Assembly (NCBI GenBank): GCA_022710685.1
Contig: JAKLGM010000007.1
Span: forward strand, 1-41,398
DNA length: 41,398 nt
Direction of reading: 5' to 3'
Source: Patescibacteria group bacterium
GTDB lineage: Bacteria > Patescibacteriota > Patescibacteriia > Patescibacteriales > UBA12465
Shown: piece by piece, positions 1-6,818 of the stretch
Position numbering within the stretch: position 1 is the stretch's first letter
How the letters are laid out: each line of letters opens with the position of its first letter
Notes under the pieces: generated by a model
Database searches by the model: none
What the model saw: the letters and a program-made list of their open reading frames with translations, nothing else
Told to the model about the DNA's origin: nothing
Program-made: the position numbers and the translations under genes

Positions 1-53
1 GAGTCGAGGCGGACCATTAGACGATTAAACCCAAATTCAACTTCCGAATAGAG

Positions 54-125
54 CTGGGAGACTAGGAATCGAACCTAGATTTCGAGATCCGCAATCTCGC
101 GTTCTATCCGTTGAACTATGAGGAC
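54..125 (-). tRNA. tRNA-Arg(GCG)-like gene with unpaired acceptor stem
   Basis: On the minus strand a D-arm (GTTC/GAAC), an anticodon stem CGAGA/TCTCG around loop TTGCGGA (anticodon GCG, Arg) and a T-arm CTAGG-TTCGATT-CCTAG are all intact. The 5' acceptor strand is GTCCTCA, but the bases after the T-arm are TCTCCCA, which cannot pair with it; TGAGGAC would be expected. It is either a decayed or chimeric tRNA, or an assembly join close to the window edge. GCG is also an uncommon anticodon, since most bacteria read CGN with ACG (inosine). Confidence 0.6.
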
Positions 126-130
126 TAAAT

Positions 131-155
131 AATGCGAATGTCAGGCATTCGCATT
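131..155 (-). terminator. Perfect 10-bp hairpin between the 174-aa gene and tRNA-Arg
   Basis: AATGCGAATG at 131-140 pairs perfectly with CATTCGCATT at 146-155 around a 5-nt loop. It lies just downstream of the minus-strand gene ending at 184. The following tract is only weakly T-rich, so it is a probable 3' end or processing hairpin rather than a canonical terminator. Confidence 0.45.
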
Positions 156-183
156 ACATAATATCTGATTATTTTGATTTTGT

Positions 184-708
184 CTATAACTTCAACATCT
201 TGCCCAAACCCTCGGATAATGGGGCGTCATTGCGGGACAAATCCTCTTTCATATAGCGTAAAAGCTGAGAGCGGACTAGCATCGGGTCATTACCTTTGAG
301 CGGGATGGACAAATGGGGTCGGACAGAGTTATTGAAATTAATGTAGAGGTTACGGATGTCGTCCTGGGGGCGGAAAACCACGGAAAAGTTCTTGAACTTA
401 TCATATTCATAGAATTTCTGGCCTAAGCGGATACCGCCGTCTTCAATGGTAAAGCGGACTTTTAGCGGTGTTTGGCTATCGCGGGAGATAATAATGAAGG
501 CAATAATGACGATGATTAGGGCAAAGAGGTAATTGTGGGTGAATATGGCATAAGCGATTAAAGCCAGGCCGATTAAGGCGGCGATAATGTACCATTTGCG
601 GTCACGGACATGTTGTTCGTATTCCGGTACGTCCCAAGATAATCGCTTGGGAGCTTCATTTTGACCCATTTTTTTACTTTTTTTGGACATATGTTTGGTT
701 GACAACAT
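184..708 (-). CDS. Two-TM membrane protein with cytosolic PH-like tail, unknown function
   Basis: The 174-aa product has a lysine-rich N-terminus, a conserved-looking stretch RLSWDVPEYEQH before the membrane, two adjacent hydrophobic segments (about residues 40-56 and 60-74), then about 100 residues of alternating beta strands. This layout resembles bacterial PH-like (YdbT/DUF304-type) membrane proteins, but I do not see a diagnostic motif. An in-frame ATG at 690 (residue 7) is an equally good start, and neither start has a ribosome binding site. The gene is followed by a perfect hairpin and the tRNA-Arg-like gene on the same strand. Function unknown. Confidence 0.8.
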   Translation of the reverse strand: MLSTKHMSKKSKKMGQNEAPKRLSWDVPEYEQHVRDRKWYIIAALIGLALIAYAIFTHNYLFALIIVIIAFIIISRDSQTPLKVRFTIEDGGIRLGQKFYEYDKFKNFSVVFRPQDDIRNLYINFNNSVRPHLSIPLKGNDPMLVRSQLLRYMKEDLSRNDAPLSEGLGKMLKL

Positions 709-763
709 TTGTTATATTTTATATTATTATAGCATGTTTTTTGGATTTTACCAAATTCAAGAA

Positions 764-854
764 GGAGAGGTGGCTGAGCGGCTGAAAGCGGCAGGTTGCT
801 AACCTGTTATAGGGGTTTAAATCCCTATCCGGGGTTCGAATCCCCGCCTCTCCG
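764..854 (+). tRNA. tRNA-Ser(GCT)
   Basis: Acceptor GGAGAGG (764-770) pairs with CCTCTCC (847-853), with discriminator G at 854. The anticodon loop TTGCTAA gives GCT. A long class II variable arm and a T-arm with TTCGAAT are present. CCA is not encoded. A terminator follows directly, so it is a single-gene unit. Confidence 0.95.
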
Positions 855-867
855 CAGTTGGTAAATA

Positions 868-887
868 GCCCCAGTTGGGGCTTTTTT
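868..887 (+). terminator. Terminator of tRNA-Ser(GCT)
   Basis: GCCCC-AGTT-GGGGC stem-loop followed by six T residues. Confidence 0.9.
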
Positions 888-915
888 AGTATCAGTTTGT
901 CGCTTTCAAATAGCA

Positions 916-924
916 TGATATAAT
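916..924 (+). promoter_or_regulatory. Extended -10 promoter for the 105-aa gene
   Basis: TGA-TATAAT (TGn extended -10) lies 28 nt upstream of the ATG at 953. No clear -35 box. Confidence 0.6.
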
Positions 925-952
925 TGTTAGATAAGATATTAATATTAATTAT

Positions 953-1270
953 ATGAAAAATTCAACCTTAGTTAAGTGGGGCGTGGCTCATGCTTTCGGT
1001 GTTTTGGTTTACATTTTTTTGCTGGCCACCTTCTTTGACCAGGCTAATAGCTGGTTCGGCCAGGCTGACAAAAAAATTATCACCCCAATGGCCGCTTTGA
1101 TGCTTCTAGTTTTTTCGGCTTTGCTGACTGGCGGATTAGTCTTAGGCAAACCGATTATGCTCTATCTTGATGGCCACAAAAAAGAGGGGGTAAAATTATT
1201 GTTTTTTACCGGCATCAGTCTGTTTGTGTTTATGGCCCTGACCTTTACAGTTTTGTTGATAATGAGGTAA
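953..1270 (+). CDS. Three-TM membrane protein, unknown function
   Basis: The 105-aa product consists almost entirely of three hydrophobic segments (about residues 12-27, 45-66 and 80-103). Short polar loops contain FDQANSWFGQADKK and DGHKKEG. No signal-peptide cleavage site or catalytic motif is visible. It has its own extended -10 promoter and is followed by a hairpin at 1314, so it is probably monocistronic. It could be a small conserved CPR membrane protein; I cannot assign a role. Confidence 0.75.
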   Translation: MKNSTLVKWGVAHAFGVLVYIFLLATFFDQANSWFGQADKKIITPMAALMLLVFSALLTGGLVLGKPIMLYLDGHKKEGVKLLFFTGISLFVFMALTFTVLLIMR

Positions 1271-1313
1271 GAAGTTTATATTTTTACAATTAAGCCCTGT
1301 TATAGCTATATTC

Positions 1314-1350
1314 AGAAGCACCTTGAAAAAACAAGGGGCTTCTGTTATTA
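1314..1350 (+). terminator. Hairpin downstream of the 105-aa gene
   Basis: AGAAGC-A-CCTTG pairs with CAAGG-G-GCTTCT around an A6 loop, followed by a weak GTTATTATT tract. Likely a transcription end. Confidence 0.6.
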
Positions 1351-1381
1351 TAGGCGAATATAATAAATCGCTTATATTATT

Positions 1382-2074
1382 ATGAACCAAGCTTGTATTA
1401 TCGGCCGGGGCCGTTGGGCCAGTCGCCTGCAACGTAAATTTGCAGCTGATGACAAGGCTGTGGACTTGATTAATCCGCGTCAAGACGAGATTGACGTTTC
1501 GGCTTACCCCGAAGTCATTATTTGTATTCCCGCTTATTGCGTGGATGAAGTTTTAGCTAAGGTCAATTGGGGGCCAGTCAAAAAGGTGGTTACCTCTTGC
1601 GTTAAAGGCTTAATGAACAATGGCATTTCAGCGTGTAATTATTTAAACGAGAAATTAGTTGATACTTTGCATTCCCCGGTTAATTTTTTGGGGGGCGCTA
1701 ACATCGATGATGGTCAGGAGATTGTGGAGATAGTCCAAGACTACAATTTAGAACTGGCTTGCATCCTAAAGAACGTCTATGCCATCGGTTTCGGTCTAGC
1801 CTTGAAACAAGGAGAAAATTTCGCTTCGCATGAGCTGAGCAGTTATTTAGAGGAATATAAAAAATTGGGAATAATGGAAAAATATTGGGCCGATCTCTTG
1901 GTGAGCTGTTATTCTGACAAGAGCCGCAACAAGACTTTTGGTCGGAAGTTCTCAGCTGATGAGCAATATGATGAAAAGACAATTGAAGGCCTAAATACCG
2001 CCAAGATTATTGAAAAATATAATTTGTTTCCTGACTTGCCTAAGTTACGAGAAATTACGAAAGCTATTTGCTAA
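1382..2074 (+). CDS. Short GpsA-like NAD(P)-dependent glycerol-3-phosphate dehydrogenase
   Basis: At 230 aa it keeps the key landmarks of GpsA, which is usually about 330 aa. The N-terminal beta strand and glycine turn IIGRGRW (residues 6-12) bind the dinucleotide. CVKGL (73-77) matches the ATKGL motif. KNV (130-132) carries the likely catalytic lysine, SRN (181-183) matches the LSRN element, and EGLNTA (202-207) matches EGVxTA. The enzyme would reduce dihydroxyacetone phosphate to sn-glycerol-3-phosphate for phospholipid synthesis. The glycine motif is unusual (GRGRWA) and the protein is about 100 residues short, mostly between the Rossmann part and the C-terminal helices. A diverged dehydrogenase of the same fold is possible. 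A TATAAT lies at 1359-1364. Confidence 0.72.
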   Translation: MNQACIIGRGRWASRLQRKFAADDKAVDLINPRQDEIDVSAYPEVIICIPAYCVDEVLAKVNWGPVKKVVTSCVKGLMNNGISACNYLNEKLVDTLHSPVNFLGGANIDDGQEIVEIVQDYNLELACILKNVYAIGFGLALKQGENFASHELSSYLEEYKKLGIMEKYWADLLVSCYSDKSRNKTFGRKFSADEQYDEKTIEGLNTAKIIEKYNLFPDLPKLREITKAIC

Positions 2075-2086
2075 TATTAATATCAT

Positions 2087-2566
2087 ATGGATTGGGCCAA
2101 GCCGACGAGAATTCTCCTGCGTTCCATGATCAAGGAAAGTTTTCCGGAGTTATCAGTGAAGAGAATCGTGCTATGGTCTTTCGGTCTAGGCCCCTTTTGG
2201 GGCACTTCCTGGTGGCTTTTGCCTTGGGTCAGGATTATAATCGTTACTCATAAAAGCCGGGATATTTCCCATATGGCCCTAATGGGTCTTTTGGCACACG
2301 AGTTGAGTCATCAGGTAGTGTATCGTCGTTATTTTTGGATTAGGTATGTTTTTCGGACCCCCTGGATTTATATCTTTCGCAAAGACTTAATCAAAGGAGA
2401 GGAGGCCCAAGTTGATAAGGTGGTGATGGAGCGTGGTTTCGGCCGCCATCTTTGCGTTCTGACAAAAATTATTGATCAGGATCCGGACCACGAGCGGGTC
2501 AAGAAATATTATTTTACTCCGACTGAGATTGAGGCGTATTGCCAAGAAAATAAATTTAAGTTTTAA
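2087..2566 (+). CDS. Minimal HExxH zinc metallopeptidase-like protein
   Basis: The 159-aa product has HELSH (residues 71-75), an HExxH zinc-binding helix, preceded by small hydrophobic residues (MGLLA) as in peptidase active-site helices. GEEAQVD (104-110) follows about 30 residues later and offers the E/D third ligand of gluzincin-type peptidases (ExxxD). It has no signal peptide. A hydrophobic or aromatic stretch at residues 28-53 (WSFGLGPFWGTSWWLLPWV) could be a membrane hairpin or re-entrant segment. The gene starts 12 nt after gpsA and shares its terminator, so the two are probably co-transcribed. The substrate is unknown; it resembles the compact zincin domain of M48 or SprT-type proteins rather than a full family member. 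Confidence 0.7.
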   Translation: MDWAKPTRILLRSMIKESFPELSVKRIVLWSFGLGPFWGTSWWLLPWVRIIIVTHKSRDISHMALMGLLAHELSHQVVYRRYFWIRYVFRTPWIYIFRKDLIKGEEAQVDKVVMERGFGRHLCVLTKIIDQDPDHERVKKYYFTPTEIEAYCQENKFKF

Positions 2567-2569
2567 ATA

Positions 2570-2598
2570 AAAAAACAGGGATTAACTCCCTGTTTTTT
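2570..2598. terminator. Bidirectional terminator between the metallopeptidase gene and adk
   Basis: AAAAAACAGGGA (2570-2581) pairs with TCCCTGTTTTTT (2587-2598) around TTAAC. The A-tract/T-tract symmetry serves both convergent genes. Confidence 0.92.
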
Positions 2599-2602
2599 AT
2601 TT

Positions 2603-3169
2603 CTATAATAAATGTTTTTTGATTTCCGCGAATACTTCTTCAATACTCTTGTTCCCATCCAGTTCTACTAGCTTATTTTTCTGGCGATAGTATTCCAGGA
2701 GCGGCACTGATTCTTGGGCAAAGACATCTAGGCGATTTTTGACTACGGCCGGATCTTTGTCATCGGGCCGATTTTCAATTTCAGCGCGAGCGGTAATTCT
2801 CTGGACTGCCAGTTCGGTGCTGATTTTTAAGTAGAAGAAGCCGGCTAATTCAATATCCATTTCCTGCATCACTTGGTCTAGCATTTTAGCTTGAGAAATC
2901 ATGCGCGGGAAGCCGTCAAAGATAATGCCTTGGGCTTTGGCTTTGTCGCCGACATTCTTGATGACTTCCGCCATCAATTCGTCCGTGATTAATATGCCTT
3001 GATCAACATAGGTTTTTACCTTTTGCCCCAATTCGGAGCCGGACTGGATTTCAGCGCGTAGGCGGTCGCCCATGCCAAATTGCCAGAAGCCTAATTCTTT
3101 AGATAGTTTTTCCGCTTGGGTAGTCTTACCGCAAGCCGCTAAACCGTAGAGACAGATGATTTTTCCCAT
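2603..3169 (-). CDS. adk: Adenylate kinase
   Basis: The 188-aa product interconverts AMP + ATP and 2 ADP. It has a P-loop G9-LAAC-GKT16, the AMP-binding region FGMGDRLR, the signature DGFPR (85-89), arginines in RITAR (124-128), and a short LID with RPDD (134-137) and no zinc cysteines. The P-loop reads GLAACGKTTQ instead of the usual GxPGxGKGTQ, so Leu and Cys replace the common Pro and Gly, although the G-x4-GKT spacing is kept. It has its own promoter (TGGCAA at 3219-3224 and ATTATA at 3196-3201, read on the minus strand with 17-bp spacing). purB lies upstream on the same strand, and the two act in sequence: PurB makes AMP and Adk phosphorylates it. Confidence 0.92.
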   Translation of the reverse strand: MGKIICLYGLAACGKTTQAEKLSKELGFWQFGMGDRLRAEIQSGSELGQKVKTYVDQGILITDELMAEVIKNVGDKAKAQGIIFDGFPRMISQAKMLDQVMQEMDIELAGFFYLKISTELAVQRITARAEIENRPDDKDPAVVKNRLDVFAQESVPLLEYYRQKNKLVELDGNKSIEEVFAEIKKHLL

Positions 3170-3195
3170 AGTTATGATTACTTATTAAAAAAGAT

Positions 3196-3224
3196 ATTAT
3201 ATAGCTATTTTTGCCTTTTGGCAA
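3196..3224 (-). promoter_or_regulatory. adk promoter
   Basis: Minus strand: TTGCCA (3224-3219), 17 bp, TATAAT (3201-3196). Predicted leader about 20 nt. Confidence 0.75.
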
Positions 3225-3238
3225 TATGTTGAATAAAA

Positions 3239-3262
3239 AACTGCTCCTAGGGTGGAGCAGTT
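3239..3262 (-). terminator. purB terminator
   Basis: AACTGCTCC (3239-3247) pairs with GGAGCAGTT (3254-3262). Read on the minus strand it is followed by a T-rich tract. Confidence 0.9.
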
Positions 3263-3269
3263 TCGGTTT

Positions 3270-4709
3270 TTAGTTCATTATTTGTTCTCGGACCTCGTCG
3301 GCATGGTTGGCTATTTGGATAGCCTTTAAACTAGCCTGACCAGTGTAGTCTCCTGGGTGAAGGAACATGTCCTTTAGTCCCAGGGGAATACTTTCATAGA
3401 GTTGTTTGAGGCCTTCATCTTCCTGCCCTAATTCTTCCAAGATGGTGATGAGGGGCTTCTTTGTTTTTTGACAAATTGGTACCAAGCGGCGATTGACCAA
3501 TTCGTGGGCGTCGCCTTCATAGCCAGACATTTGCAGGGCGATGTAGAGCGGTTCAGCTAAGATCAGCTCAGCGCTTTGTTCAAAGTTTTTTTGACACCTT
3601 TCAGCGTCGACTTTGATGCGCGAGAGGAAGGGAATGCCAGCCTTGTTAGTTTTGGTTAGCGCGTTTAATTGCTGTTGCAGGTTGACGATGATGATGGGGA
3701 AATCGCGCATGATGGAGCTTCCCACCAAATCTCTTTGGTGTTCGCTGATCATGGTGTCCAAAACTTTTCCGAATTCACTTTTGGTTTTTAAATATGTGCC
3801 TTCCAGATTTTCAAAAGTGATGGGGTTCCTTTTGTGGGCCATGGTCGATGATCCGACCTGGGTGCTTTCAAAAGATTCCGTGATTTCGGCGATTTCACTT
3901 CGCATTAGATGGCGGCAGTCCCGGCCGAATTGGGCCAAAGAAGCTGACAGGCAAGTAGCACTGAAAAGGAAATAGGCTAATGGTTCCGGCGGCAATATCT
4001 GCGTGCTTATAGGAGCCGGTTCCAGGCCTAATTTTTTCAAGACCAATTCCTCAAAGCCTTCGCCGTCGGTGCGGGAAATGAATCCGAGCGCCAGTTGGGC
4101 GTTGTAGGCGCCGACAGCGCCGCTGATTTTGCCTTTCAAAGCCTTGCTGGCAGCATCCATCATTTCCCAGTTATAGACTATGCGGGAAAGGATAGTCGCG
4201 AGCCAGAAGCCGACAGTGATTGGCAGGGCATGTTGACCGTGGGTCCGGCCCACTTGCAGTTTTTGGGAGTTTTCCCGGACCAACTTAGACATCAAGCCCA
4301 CAACGGCAGCAGTGGAAATCTTGGTGGCCTGTTCATAGGCTTCCAAAAATTGGAGGGAACGAGCGGTGTCCAAGGGGTCATAGCTGGTGAGAGGAATGTG
4401 AACCCAACGGGCTATACCTTTTTCCATGCGGCTTTGCATGATTTGGACTAAAGCTCTCACATCATGATGGGTTGTCTCTCTTTCCACTTTGTCTACCATA
4501 GTGGTAGTAATTTGGCGCAAGCTTTTTTTGACTTCATCAGTCAGAAGCTTGAAGTCAGCGGTTGGGATAACTTCGATTTCGTGCAGGGTTTTCAGGGTGG
4601 CAATTTCAACTTCAATCGCTTTGCGGTAGAGGTTGTCGTAGCCAAAAATAGATTTTAATTCTTTCGGTTGATACCGAGGGTTTCCTGGTAAATACAGATT
4701 TTCTTCCAT
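3270..4709 (-). CDS. purB: Adenylosuccinate lyase
   Basis: The 479-aa product belongs to the fumarase/aspartase superfamily. Diagnostic blocks in order: ETTHHDV (78-84), TSYDPLDTA (108-116), GRTHGQHALP (154-163) with the catalytic histidines, and the mobile signature loop GSSTMAHKRNP (286-296) with the catalytic serine. PurB cleaves adenylosuccinate to AMP and fumarate (and SAICAR in de novo synthesis). TTHHDV and the TSYD context separate it from argininosuccinate lyase and fumarase. Length is normal. No other pur gene is in the window, so a role in IMP-to-AMP conversion during salvage is as likely as de novo synthesis. Its promoter is back to back with that of the CDF transporter gene. Confidence 0.93.
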   Translation of the reverse strand: MEENLYLPGNPRYQPKELKSIFGYDNLYRKAIEVEIATLKTLHEIEVIPTADFKLLTDEVKKSLRQITTTMVDKVERETTHHDVRALVQIMQSRMEKGIARWVHIPLTSYDPLDTARSLQFLEAYEQATKISTAAVVGLMSKLVRENSQKLQVGRTHGQHALPITVGFWLATILSRIVYNWEMMDAASKALKGKISGAVGAYNAQLALGFISRTDGEGFEELVLKKLGLEPAPISTQILPPEPLAYFLFSATCLSASLAQFGRDCRHLMRSEIAEITESFESTQVGSSTMAHKRNPITFENLEGTYLKTKSEFGKVLDTMISEHQRDLVGSSIMRDFPIIIVNLQQQLNALTKTNKAGIPFLSRIKVDAERCQKNFEQSAELILAEPLYIALQMSGYEGDAHELVNRRLVPICQKTKKPLITILEELGQEDEGLKQLYESIPLGLKDMFLHPGDYTGQASLKAIQIANHADEVREQIMN

Positions 4710-4753
4710 GGGCTCTATGTTTTTGGTTTATAAAAAAGGACAATTTCAGCCTT

Positions 4754-4781
4754 ATCTTAACAGATAATGGCTTTATGTCAA
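4754..4781 (-). promoter_or_regulatory. purB promoter
   Basis: Minus strand: TTGACA (4781-4776), 16 bp, TAAGAT (4759-4754). The -35 box abuts the divergent -35 of the next gene in the palindrome TGTCAATTGACA (4776-4787). Confidence 0.75.
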
Positions 4782-4810
4782 TTGACAATTACCCCCTGAT
4801 TTTATATAGT
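4782..4810 (+). promoter_or_regulatory. Promoter of the CDF transporter gene (predicted leaderless)
   Basis: TTGACA (4782-4787), 17 bp, TATAGT (4805-4810). The ATG at 4817 is 7 nt past the -10, exactly where transcription should start. Confidence 0.82.
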
Positions 4811-4816
4811 AGTCAT

Positions 4817-5827
4817 ATGTCGGAAAATTATAAAATCAAAGGATTCCTGCCGGTTTTAGCGGCATTAATTGGCAATACCTTCATTGCCATTATTAAGTTT
4901 GTGGCCTTTTTATTTTCTGGTTCGGTGGTTATGTTTTCCGAGGCTATTCATAGCGTGGCTGATACTAGCAATCAGTTGCTCCTGATGGTCGGAATCAAGC
5001 GTTCGGTCCGGAAGCCGGATCGGGAATTCATCTATGGCTATGGCCGGGAGAGATTTTTTTGGGCCTTGATTTCCGCTTGCGGCATTTTCTTTTTTGGCGC
5101 CGGCGCTATCATTTATAATGGTGTTACTTCTTTGATAGAAAAAAGAGCCATGTTACATCACCCGATCGTTTATATCGTCTTAGCTCTGTCTTTAGTGATT
5201 GAGTCTATTACTTTTTTGGTTGCTGTCAGGGAATTGCGGCGCCATTACCCGAATCAGAAATTTAAGGACATCGTGAGAATCGCCGACCCTTCTACTTTAG
5301 CAGTTGCTTTTGAGGATGGTTTGGCTGTCATTGGCGTCTTTACCGCCTTCATAGCTATTTTCTTGTCCCATATCACTGGCAAATACTATTGGGATCCTAT
5401 TGGCTCTATTATGATCGGTTTGTTCTTGGCCGCCATTGCCATTATCCTCATCGCCAAGAATCGTCAATTCCTACTAGGAAAAGCAATCCCGGCTGACTTA
5501 CAAGACAAGATTGTCCGGATGTTGGAGGCTGACCCGGCGATTGAGACCGTTTTGGGATTTAAGTCGTCAACCTTAGATATCGGCATCTATCGCATCAAGT
5601 GTAGCATTGAATTTAATGGTAGCGCTTTATTGGCCGAGGCCTATAAAAATCGTTCGCTCCATGAGCAGTATGAAGATATTAGGGAGAATTATGAAGAGTT
5701 TAAAAAATTCTGCGTTGACTATGCTGATCGCGTGCCACGCTTAGTGGGGAAGAAGATTGATGAGATTGAGACTAGGATTCGGACCCAGAATCAGGGGGTA
5801 AAATATATTGATATTGAAATCAACTAG
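4817..5827 (+). CDS. Cation diffusion facilitator (CDF) family metal transporter
   Basis: The start at 4817 (336 aa) is chosen over an in-frame ATG at 4775 because a consensus promoter occupies 4782-4810. The protein has about five to six hydrophobic segments. SEAIHSVADT in the second segment carries the H-x3-D metal site, and FEDGLAVIG in a later segment carries the paired acidic residue. Both are typical of CDF antiporters that export Zn2+, Fe2+ or Mn2+ in exchange for protons. GYGRERFFW after the second segment is also a family hallmark. The C-terminal cytoplasmic domain (from about residue 220) is longer and more charged than usual (REVNYEEFKKF-like helices). Metal specificity cannot be read from the sequence. 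Confidence 0.9.
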   Translation: MSENYKIKGFLPVLAALIGNTFIAIIKFVAFLFSGSVVMFSEAIHSVADTSNQLLLMVGIKRSVRKPDREFIYGYGRERFFWALISACGIFFFGAGAIIYNGVTSLIEKRAMLHHPIVYIVLALSLVIESITFLVAVRELRRHYPNQKFKDIVRIADPSTLAVAFEDGLAVIGVFTAFIAIFLSHITGKYYWDPIGSIMIGLFLAAIAIILIAKNRQFLLGKAIPADLQDKIVRMLEADPAIETVLGFKSSTLDIGIYRIKCSIEFNGSALLAEAYKNRSLHEQYEDIRENYEEFKKFCVDYADRVPRLVGKKIDEIETRIRTQNQGVKYIDIEIN

Positions 5828-5841
5828 ACAGATTAAATAAA

Positions 5842-5928
5842 GGAGAGGTGCCAGAGCGGTTTAATGGAACAGTCTTGAAAACTGTCGAAGATGAAAGTCT
5901 TCCGCGAGTTCGAATCTCGCCCTCTCCG
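5842..5928 (+). tRNA. tRNA-Ser(TGA)
   Basis: Acceptor GGAGAGG (5842-5848) pairs with CCTCTCC (5921-5927), discriminator G. Anticodon stem ACAGT/ACTGT around CTTGAAA gives TGA. Long variable arm (GAAGA...TCTTC). CCA is not encoded. Confidence 0.95.
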
Positions 5929-5941
5929 CATAGGGGCAAAA

Positions 5942-5965
5942 AATAGAGTTAAAACTCTATTTTTT
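5942..5965 (+). terminator. Terminator of tRNA-Ser(TGA)
   Basis: AATAGAGTT (5942-5950) pairs with AACTCTATT (5953-5961), followed by T residues. Confidence 0.88.
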
Positions 5966-5973
5966 GTTATCTC

Positions 5974-6002
5974 TTGACAATAATGTTATATTTTTCTAAC
6001 AT
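5974..6002 (+). promoter_or_regulatory. Promoter of the DUF2178/HTH operon
   Basis: TTGACA (5974-5979), 17 bp, TAACAT (5997-6002). Predicted leader about 24 nt. Confidence 0.72.
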
Positions 6003-6032
6003 AGAGATAGTTAGAAATAATTAACAAACTAT

Positions 6033-6425
6033 ATGACTCTAAAGACATACAAAAAAATAAGGTTAGGGGTGGTTGTTATTACCGCCTTAATATTCAGCCA
6101 ATCTTTGGTTCTCCGTAATTTTTTTATTCCAATCATGGTTCTGGGCCTGTCATCTCTTTTGCTTCTTTATTTTAGGAAAAAAGTAACTGGGGTTATAGCA
6201 GACGAAAGAGACTATCAGGTCGGCGGCCGGGCCGCCCTCCTCGCTATCCAGGCGACATCTTGGATTGGAGTAATTGTTATGTTTGTCTTGTATTCCTTGG
6301 GCGCCGCCAATCCGCTCTATCAAGCTATCGCCATGACTCTGGCTTTTTCGGTCTGCGCTTTGATGTTAATATATTCGGCTCTCTTCAAATATTACAGTAA
6401 ACATAATTTCAAAGATGGAAAATAA
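6033..6425 (+). CDS. DUF2178-type four-TM membrane protein
   Basis: The 130-aa product has four hydrophobic segments arranged as two hairpins. Between them lies [20 protein letters not shown], matching the DERDxxIxxKA signature of DUF2178-type proteins. These usually sit directly beside a very small Xre-type regulator, as here, where the last 11 nt overlap the next gene. Biochemical function is unknown. The pairing suggests the membrane protein and regulator form one sensing or regulatory unit, by analogy with other membrane-protein/HTH pairs. Confidence 0.82.
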   Translation: MTLKTYKKIRLGVVVITALIFSQSLVLRNFFIPIMVLGLSSLLLLYFRKKVTGVIADERDYQVGGRAALLAIQATSWIGVIVMFVLYSLGAANPLYQAIAMTLAFSVCALMLIYSALFKYYSKHNFKDGK

Positions 6426-6606
6426 TATTAAAAAAATAAGGACCAGTTGCGGCATCACGCAAGAAGATCTGGCCCGTAAAGTCGGGGTAAGGCGAGAAAC
6501 CATTGTCTTTTTAGAGCAGGGGAAATATAATCCTTCTCTTAAATTGGCGCTGAATATCGCGAAAGAGCTGAAAACTCCGATTGATAAATTATTCTCTTTA
6601 TCATGA
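6415..6606 (+). CDS. Minimal Xre-family HTH regulator
   Basis: The 63-aa product is a single helix-turn-helix domain: [28 protein letters not shown] is the classic Xre/Cro core, followed by [17 protein letters not shown]. It has no effector or dimerisation domain, which matches the small partners of DUF2178 proteins. It overlaps the end of the membrane gene by 11 nt, implying translational coupling and tight stoichiometry. Probably controls its own operon. Confidence 0.9.
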   Translation: MENNIKKIRTSCGITQEDLARKVGVRRETIVFLEQGKYNPSLKLALNIAKELKTPIDKLFSLS

Positions 6607-6616
6607 AGGGCTTTGT

Positions 6617-6625
6617 TGCTATAAT
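6617..6625 (+). promoter_or_regulatory. Extended -10 promoter before the 59-aa ORF
   Basis: TGC-TATAAT, with the ATG at 6637, so the predicted leader is only about 5 nt. Confidence 0.65.
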
Positions 6626-6636
6626 ATTAAAAGCAT

Positions 6637-6816
6637 ATGAATATAAAAAATAAAATTCTATATTGGGTCCCTAAAATCCTAGCTATATTATTTGGAGCAT
6701 TTTTGATTGTGTTTGGTGGCTATGATGATAGTCCGGGAGCGCAAGGACTCGGTCTAATATTGATTATTGCCACGGTTGTTCTGACAGTCAGAAACAGGAA
6801 AAGAAAACGACTATAA
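6637..6816 (+). CDS. Small two-TM protein (59 aa)
   Basis: ATG at 6637 to TAA at 6814-6816. The product begins MNIKNKILYWVPKILAILFG. It has two hydrophobic segments (about 9-27 and 37-51), a short acidic turn GGYDDSPG between them, and a very basic tail ending RKRKRL (positive-inside). The KILYWxPKILAI opening resembles small CPR membrane proteins with a W-P-R/K-I-LAI motif. The extended -10 immediately upstream and the next ATG 2 nt after its stop argue that it is a real gene, translationally coupled to the 388-aa gene. Function unknown. Confidence 0.72.
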   Translation: MNIKNKILYWVPKILAILFGAFLIVFGGYDDSPGAQGLGLILIIATVVLTVRNRKRKRL

Positions 6817-6818
6817 TT

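Noticed and set aside
1-53. Minus-strand sequence with CGTCTAATGG, reminiscent of a tRNA D-arm
   Set aside because: The following bases do not form anticodon or T-arms inside the window; too little sequence to call a tRNA.
719-916. 65-aa minus-strand reading frame
   Set aside because: It lies over tRNA-Ser(GCT) and its terminator; the apparent protein is a translated tRNA.
4775-4816. Upstream in-frame ATG of the CDF gene
   Set aside because: The segment contains a TTGACA-17-TATAGT promoter, so it would be untranscribed from that promoter; start at 4817 preferred.
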